Below, piece by piece: positions 42,789 through 45,378 of a DNA stretch of 45,378 nucleotides (within the stretch, counting starts at the first letter, position 1; each line of letters opens with the position of its first letter). Both the position numbers and the translations under genes were made by a program. The stretch lies in the NCBI GenBank assembly GCA_017406405.1, contig JAFQYO010000018.1, positions 1 through 45,378 on the forward strand, read 5' to 3'. The notes below the pieces were generated by a model that worked only from the letters and a program-made list of their open reading frames with translations, did not search any database and was not told the origin of the DNA. The stretch is from Candidatus Saccharimonadota bacterium (GTDB lineage: Bacteria > Patescibacteriota > Saccharimonadia > Saccharimonadales > Saccharimonadaceae).

Positions 42789-42797
42789 TGTTAAAAT
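42789..42797 (+). promoter_or_regulatory. Mini-HATPase extended -10 box, leaderless type
   Basis: TGTTAAAAT ends 6 nt before the ATG at 42804. Confidence 0.55.
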
Positions 42798-42803
42798 TGT
42801 TGT

Positions 42804-43136
42804 ATGTACAGGCTTTCCGTAATAATCGAGGATGTTTTTAAGAAATATTTGCCGATTGCGGAGAGTCTCGGAGTGACGTTTAATCTCGATTTCCCCGACC
42901 CGACTAAGAGAATAGCTAAACCTTCGAGAGTAAAAGAGCCTCTCGATAAGCATGTTTCCGCGGCGTTAAAGAGAACAAAAGGCGAAGTGAAGATCCTCGT
43001 GAAGAAAGATGGTATCGAAATCGTCGACAACGGGACGGTTCTGTCGCCGATGTCGCTCGCGCTGATAAACAAGCCTGACCATATAACCGCGAAGTCGAGA
43101 GTCGGGTTTGGGACGAGCGTGTTTATAAAATTCTAG
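42804..43136 (+). CDS. Miniature HATPase-like (GHKL) domain protein
   Basis: This 110-residue protein looks like the C-terminal part of a histidine-kinase ATPase: LDKHVSAALKRTKGE (N-box position), VKILVKKDGIEIVDNGTVLSP (G1-box DNG) and KSRVGFGTSVFIKF (G2-box GFGT). There is no phosphoacceptor His, sensor or dimerisation domain, and the N-box Asn is absent. It could be a nucleotide-binding regulator or a decayed sensor kinase. It ends 10 nt from the convergent sortase gene. Confidence 0.45.
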   Translation: MYRLSVIIEDVFKKYLPIAESLGVTFNLDFPDPTKRIAKPSRVKEPLDKHVSAALKRTKGEVKILVKKDGIEIVDNGTVLSPMSLALINKPDHITAKSRVGFGTSVFIKF

Positions 43137-43146
43137 ATTCTAAAGG

Positions 43147-43725
43147 TTAAACGCGATAAGCGAAGACAAACGTGCGGTAATGGTTGTCGTCGTCTCCGTG
43201 ACCGCAGGTCATCAAAACTGCATCGTATGTTTTTCCTCGGTAAGAGAGGGAGTCGGTCATGCTCGAATAGAAGTTTTGGACGGGGAGTTTTCCATCTTCT
43301 GCGTTGTCCATCGGAAGCCAGTCGATTTTCGCGATTTTATAGGTTTCTGTCGTGCCGTTTTCGAAAACCGTGAAGGTTTCTCCTTCGGAGGCATCACGAA
43401 TCCATCGGAAAGCGTGGTTCGAATGGGCGAAAAAGAAGTTTTTGTTACAGACATAGACGCCGGTCGCGGTCGGGGAGATATAATCGCACCCGGAGCGAGT
43501 CGGATTTTTTATAGAAAAGGGCTCAATTTCCGAGTCCGGAGCAGAATCGAGAGGGAGAGAGCTCGTTTTCGGGACGGAAGGAGAGGAAGCACGCGACAGT
43601 GAGGTCGGGAGAGCAAGCTCGATACCAAGAAAGCTAAGAAAAACCAAGGAGTAAAGCAAAGCAGGCGCTTTCTCGAGGTATTTTTTGAAAAATAAGCGTA
43701 TTTTGACCTTCACTTTTTCTCCCAT
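43147..43725 (-). CDS. Sortase-like transpeptidase (second, divergent type)
   Basis: It is 192 residues, with an N-terminal signal anchor (APALLYSLVFLSFLGIELAL). A Ser/Pro-rich linker follows, then a barrel whose active-site triad is readable: His in FFFAHSNHAF, Cys in VLMTCGHGDDD (TxTC-like) and Arg in HYRTFVFAY. The family is smaller than class B and distinct from the 38006 sortase. An alternative GTG start at 43713 has a GGGAG site overlapping the ATG. The promoter TGCTATAAT lies 15 nt upstream of the ATG. Confidence 0.75.
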   Translation of the reverse strand: MGEKVKVKIRLFFKKYLEKAPALLYSLVFLSFLGIELALPTSLSRASSPSVPKTSSLPLDSAPDSEIEPFSIKNPTRSGCDYISPTATGVYVCNKNFFFAHSNHAFRWIRDASEGETFTVFENGTTETYKIAKIDWLPMDNAEDGKLPVQNFYSSMTDSLSYRGKTYDAVLMTCGHGDDDNHYRTFVFAYRV

Positions 43726-43775
43726 TAGCTATACGAGACCATTATAGCACAGATTTGTCAAAAAAGCAAGAGCTT

Positions 43776-43801
43776 TAAAAAGAGACGCATCTCTGCGTCT
43801 C
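43776..43801 (-). terminator. rpmG terminator
   Basis: Minus-strand GAGACGCA-GAGA-TGCGTCTC (eight pairs, tetraloop) followed by TTTTTA, downstream of L33. Confidence 0.85.
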
Positions 43802-43833
43802 GATTTATACGGGCTCCAGAAGGAAAAGGAAGA

Positions 43834-44043
43834 TTAACGCTTCTTTTCCTTGACTTCGTTTCTTCCGAGGTTTTTCTTTGTTTCGGTGAAGACAACGTGT
43901 TTTCGGAGAACCGGGTCGTACTTTCGAAGCGAAAGTTTGTCGGGGGTATTCATCGTGTTTTTCTTTGTGTAATATTGACGAACACCAGATTCTTCAGAGA
44001 CGAGACCGACGAGTTTTCGCTTTGTATTATTCTTCTTTGCCAT
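43834..44043 (-). CDS. rpmG: 50S ribosomal protein L33, cysteine-free type
   Basis: The core is [31 protein letters not shown], matching L33. The zinc Cys pairs of the C+ form are replaced (SEESG, YDP), so this is the zinc-independent paralogue and cannot act as a zinc reserve. Length is 69 with an extended basic C-terminus. The ATG has an AGGG site 5 nt upstream and TGATAAAAT about 10 nt upstream. Confidence 0.92.
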   Translation of the reverse strand: MAKKNNTKRKLVGLVSEESGVRQYYTKKNTMNTPDKLSLRKYDPVLRKHVVFTETKKNLGRNEVKEKKR

Positions 44044-44101
44044 AATTACCCTTATTTTATCATATTTTTATAAAATTGTAAACAAAAAGTGAGCTGATTT
44101 A

Positions 44102-44177
44102 TGGAGCCGCAAGTCGGACTTGAACCGACGACCTGCCGCTTACAAGGCGGCTGCTCTACCAACTGAGCTATCACGGC
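44102..44177 (-). tRNA. tRNA-Thr (anticodon TGT)
   Basis: On the minus strand the acceptor is GCCGTGA/TTGCGGC, the D-arm GCTC..GAGC, the anticodon stem GCCGC/GCGGC with loop CTTGTAA, giving TGT. T-arm GTTCAAGTC is present and CCA is encoded. It reads ACA codons. Promoter TTGACC-17-TGTTAAACT (-35 at 44212-44217, -10 at 44189-44194) precedes it. Confidence 0.93.
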
Positions 44178-44188
44178 AACCTTTCTCA

Positions 44189-44217
44189 AGTTTAACATTT
44201 TCGACCTGTTCGGTCAA
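44189..44217 (-). promoter_or_regulatory. tRNA-Thr(TGT) promoter
   Basis: TTGACC and TAAACT (with TGt) are 17 nt apart on the minus strand, placing the start about 5 nt before the tRNA. Confidence 0.6.
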
Positions 44218-44244
44218 GAAAAACCCGCAAGAACTTGCGGGTTT
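44217..44244 (-). terminator. Terminator of the coiled-coil gene
   Basis: AAACCCGCAAG/CTTGCGGGTTT, 11 pairs, followed by TTTTTC on the minus strand; it overlaps the -35 of the tRNA-Thr(TGT) promoter by one base. Confidence 0.85.
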
Positions 44245-44248
44245 AGAA

Positions 44249-44683
44249 TCATGGGATGGTGGCAAATAGCGCCGTTTCGTAGTTTCCTTGTTTTAATAAT
44301 GCTTTCTTTAATTTTCTTTTCTGAATACAGAGTTCTGCCTCAACTTCGTCGATACGACGGCATATTCTTTTTTGGTCAATCATGAGACGACGATAGGCTT
44401 TGTTCTGTTTTTCCTGACAACGTTTTTTCGAGGCAAAGTGTTCATTTATGCGTTTAATCTGTTTTGAATAGTTTCCGTCACTTTCTTTCGAAGAATGTTT
44501 CCTTAGGAACGCACGCTGTTCGCTTTTTAATTCGTTCAGCTCGGAGTTAAGTACGGCCCTATCACGAACGAGGTTTGTGTTGATAATATCATTTGAGTCG
44601 AGTCGACTATGGAGCTCGCTGAGCTCATTTTTTAAAGAAGATATTCTGTTTTGAATATCCTTAATACTTTCGTCGTATTCCAA
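44249..44683 (-). CDS. Coiled-coil hypothetical protein
   Basis: This 144-residue protein is almost entirely coiled-coil, with heptad-type leucines through the first half (IQNRISSLKNELSELHSRL) and a basic Lys/Arg helix in the second. It has no signal and no recognised domain. Translation probably begins at TTG (44683): AGGTGGTGG lies just upstream, and an ATG nearby leads only to an 8-codon frame. The promoter is TTGCCG-17-TGATATAAT at 44734-44762, with a leader of about 44 nt, divergent from the tRNA promoter at 44776-44803. Confidence 0.6.
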   Translation of the reverse strand: MEYDESIKDIQNRISSLKNELSELHSRLDSNDIINTNLVRDRAVLNSELNELKSEQRAFLRKHSSKESDGNYSKQIKRINEHFASKKRCQEKQNKAYRRLMIDQKRICRRIDEVEAELCIQKRKLKKALLKQGNYETALFATIP

Positions 44684-44775
44684 TCATTCCACCACCTTTC
44701 TTTGATTGTAATGTGCTTCTAGTGGATATTTTTATTATATCATAAAACAAGTTCGTCGGCAAGGAGAGTTTATTC

Positions 44776-44803
44776 TTGTTTTTATTTTTCCCTGTGTTAT
44801 AAT
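44776..44803 (+). promoter_or_regulatory. Promoter driving the tRNA-Thr half and tRNA-Thr(GGT)
   Basis: TTGTTT (44776-44781) and TGTTATAAT (-10 at 44798-44803) are 16 nt apart. The transcript would begin next to the tRNA-like sequence at 44813 and read into the intact tRNA-Thr(GGT). Confidence 0.6.
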
Positions 44804-44812
44804 GAGACTGTT

Positions 44813-44858
44813 GCCGCGATAGCTCAGTTGGTAGAGCGCATCCATGGTAAGACCATGG
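44813..44858 (+). pseudogene. 5' half of a tRNA-Thr(GGT) gene ending in a hairpin
   Basis: Bases 44813-44851 have a tRNA acceptor strand GCCGCGA, a full D-arm, the 5' anticodon strand CATCC and loop ATGGTAA with GGT, almost as in the intact gene at 44907. Where the 3' strand (GGATG) should follow, the sequence switches to ACCATGG, the reverse complement of CCATGGT (44842-44848). No T-arm or matching acceptor strand is found before the next tRNA. It is a broken gene but keeps its own promoter. Confidence 0.7.
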
Positions 44859-44906
44859 TGCCACCTCTGAAGCGATTTAGGCGGAGAAAAAGTACATTTT
44901 GGTTAT

Positions 44907-44982
44907 GCCGCTATAGCTCAGTTGGTAGAGCGTCGCCATGGTAAGGCGAAGGTCACCAGTTCAAACCTGGTTGGCGGCTCCA
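44907..44982 (+). tRNA. tRNA-Thr (anticodon GGT)
   Basis: The cloverleaf is complete: acceptor GCCGCTA/TGGCGGC (one G-U), D-arm GCTC/GAGC, anticodon stem TCGCC/GGCGA with loop ATGGTAA (GGT at 44940-44942), T-arm ACCAG/CTGGT, discriminator T, and encoded CCA. It reads ACC/ACU codons. A terminator follows. Confidence 0.93.
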
Positions 44983-44993
44983 TATAGCATCAG

Positions 44994-45043
44994 AAACACC
45001 TCGTTTCATTTAGTCAATTGACTACGTGAGACGAGGTGTTTTT
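44994..45043 (+). terminator. Long palindromic terminator after tRNA-Thr(GGT)
   Basis: AAACACCTCGTTTCA pairs with TGAGACGAGGTGTTT (one G-U), with an inner TAGTCAATTGACTA palindrome, then Ts. Outside it, CGGCTCCA (44975-44982, the tRNA 3' end) is reverse-complementary to TGGAGCCG (45047-45054). Nothing else is seen in 45055-45145. Confidence 0.8.
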
Positions 45044-45176
45044 CGTTGGAGCCGTTATTCAATATTCGCAATTTCGTTGAGAATGGTTTCAGAATGGTCA
45101 ACCCATTAGTACATCCAATATCAAACTAATCTTGGAGGAATCATTATGAAAACCTGATCCTAATTCTTTGCCATAT

Positions 45177-45378
45177 ATGCTCCGGCTTAACCAAACGAGC
45201 CAAGGTAATTACTCCACTAATAATTATATTGTTGTCGGGAGGTTGAGCCGGAACAGGATAGAAGCTCTATCCGGATCGATAAGTGCCGCAATTGAATTTA
45301 GGCAAAATTCAAAAGCATCCAGCACTTTATCTGCCGAACAATATGAGGTTTTCCTCGCAAATCTTGTCGATCCAGATA
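45177..45378 (+). CDS. Unknown protein, cut by right edge
   Basis: One frame stays open for 67 codons to the end (MLRLNQTSQGNYSTNNYIVV...FLANLVDPD). I recognise no family. Codon use (many AAT, ATA, TTA/CTT) differs from the GCG/GAG/TTC-rich neighbours. A much better initiation signal lies upstream: GGAGG then ATG at 45146, but that frame stops after three codons, and the longer frame is one base out of phase with it. Either a frameshift, a three-codon leader, or a weak start at 45177 must be involved. Confidence 0.35.
   Translation, partial: MLRLNQTSQGNYSTNNYIVVGRLSRNRIEALSGSISAAIEFRQNSKASSTLSAEQYEVFLANLVDPD

Noticed and set aside
44661-44864. Minus-strand ORF spanning the tRNA-Thr half
   Set aside because: It crosses promoters and tRNA sequence and has no protein family features.
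44813-44906. Functional tRNA at 44813
   Set aside because: No pairing 3' anticodon strand, T-arm or acceptor strand can be found, so a cloverleaf is impossible.
1-45378. UGA recoded as glycine
   Set aside because: TGA ends several genes at the expected place (for example gapA and the iscS/iscU junction), and no recognised gene contains in-frame TGA.

Overview
The window looks like a chromosomal segment of a Patescibacteria/CPR bacterium, most probably a Candidatus Saccharibacteria (TM7) member. The pointers are compact gene packing, a split L11/L1 locus, two sortases of different type, a FemAB/Mur-ligase operon, a giant secreted protein with C-x-x-x-NP repeats, a GT35 glucan phosphorylase, salvage kinases, and an extended -10 box (TGnTAnAAT) sitting 6-9 nt in front of many start codons. 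TGA is used as a stop, so the UGA-glycine code of Gracilibacteria/Absconditabacteria does not apply. The lineage is inferred from gene content, not from a search.

Layout. 1-4.7 kb: a 5'-truncated surface-protein fragment, gpsA, a UvrD-RecB helicase-nuclease and a small unknown gene. 4.6-6.6 kb: iscS-iscU, where iscS carries a roughly 90-codon in-frame insertion built on a nested palindrome. 6.6-10.5 kb: a tight gapA-rpiB-rpe-pfkB-LOG operon that could route ribose 5-phosphate into glycolysis. 10.5-14.7 kb: trigger factor, an FAD oxidase, tdk-tmk. 14.6-16.3 kb: a secreted protein with a Pro-Glu spacer and a sortase-like C-terminus. 16.3-19.9 kb: a heterodimeric ABC exporter. 19.9-25.0 kb: a five-gene envelope operon (Mur ligase, hydrolase, DegT aminotransferase, two FemAB enzymes). 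25.0-30.6 kb: rpsJ divergent from a 1678-residue surface protein. 30.6-33.4 kb: a kinase-fold protein, exonuclease III, SmpB, and an exported HNH nuclease. 33.4-38.9 kb: rplA, a 646-residue unknown, rplK, nusG, secE and a class B sortase. 38.9-43.7 kb: tRNA-Gln, a GIY-YIG nuclease, glucan phosphorylase, a P-loop kinase, a YgjP-type protease, a miniature HATPase and a second sortase. 43.8-45.4 kb: rpmG, tRNA-Thr(TGT), a coiled-coil protein, half of a tRNA-Thr gene, an intact tRNA-Thr(GGT), a long palindromic terminator and an ORF cut by the window edge.

How it fits together. The content suits a small host-dependent cell that salvages nucleotides and sugars (exported nuclease, Tdk/Tmk, LOG hydrolase, RpiB/Rpe, GAPDH, glucan phosphorylase) while keeping an elaborate surface (FemAB cross-bridge enzymes, sortases, secreted proteins, ABC exporter).

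The most unusual observations are the in-frame palindromic insertion in iscS, widespread leaderless-type promoters, a perfect palindrome that spans the gapA -10 box and Shine-Dalgarno sequence, and the promoter-driven 5' half of a tRNA-Thr gene. No gene-free stretch exceeds 300 bases.
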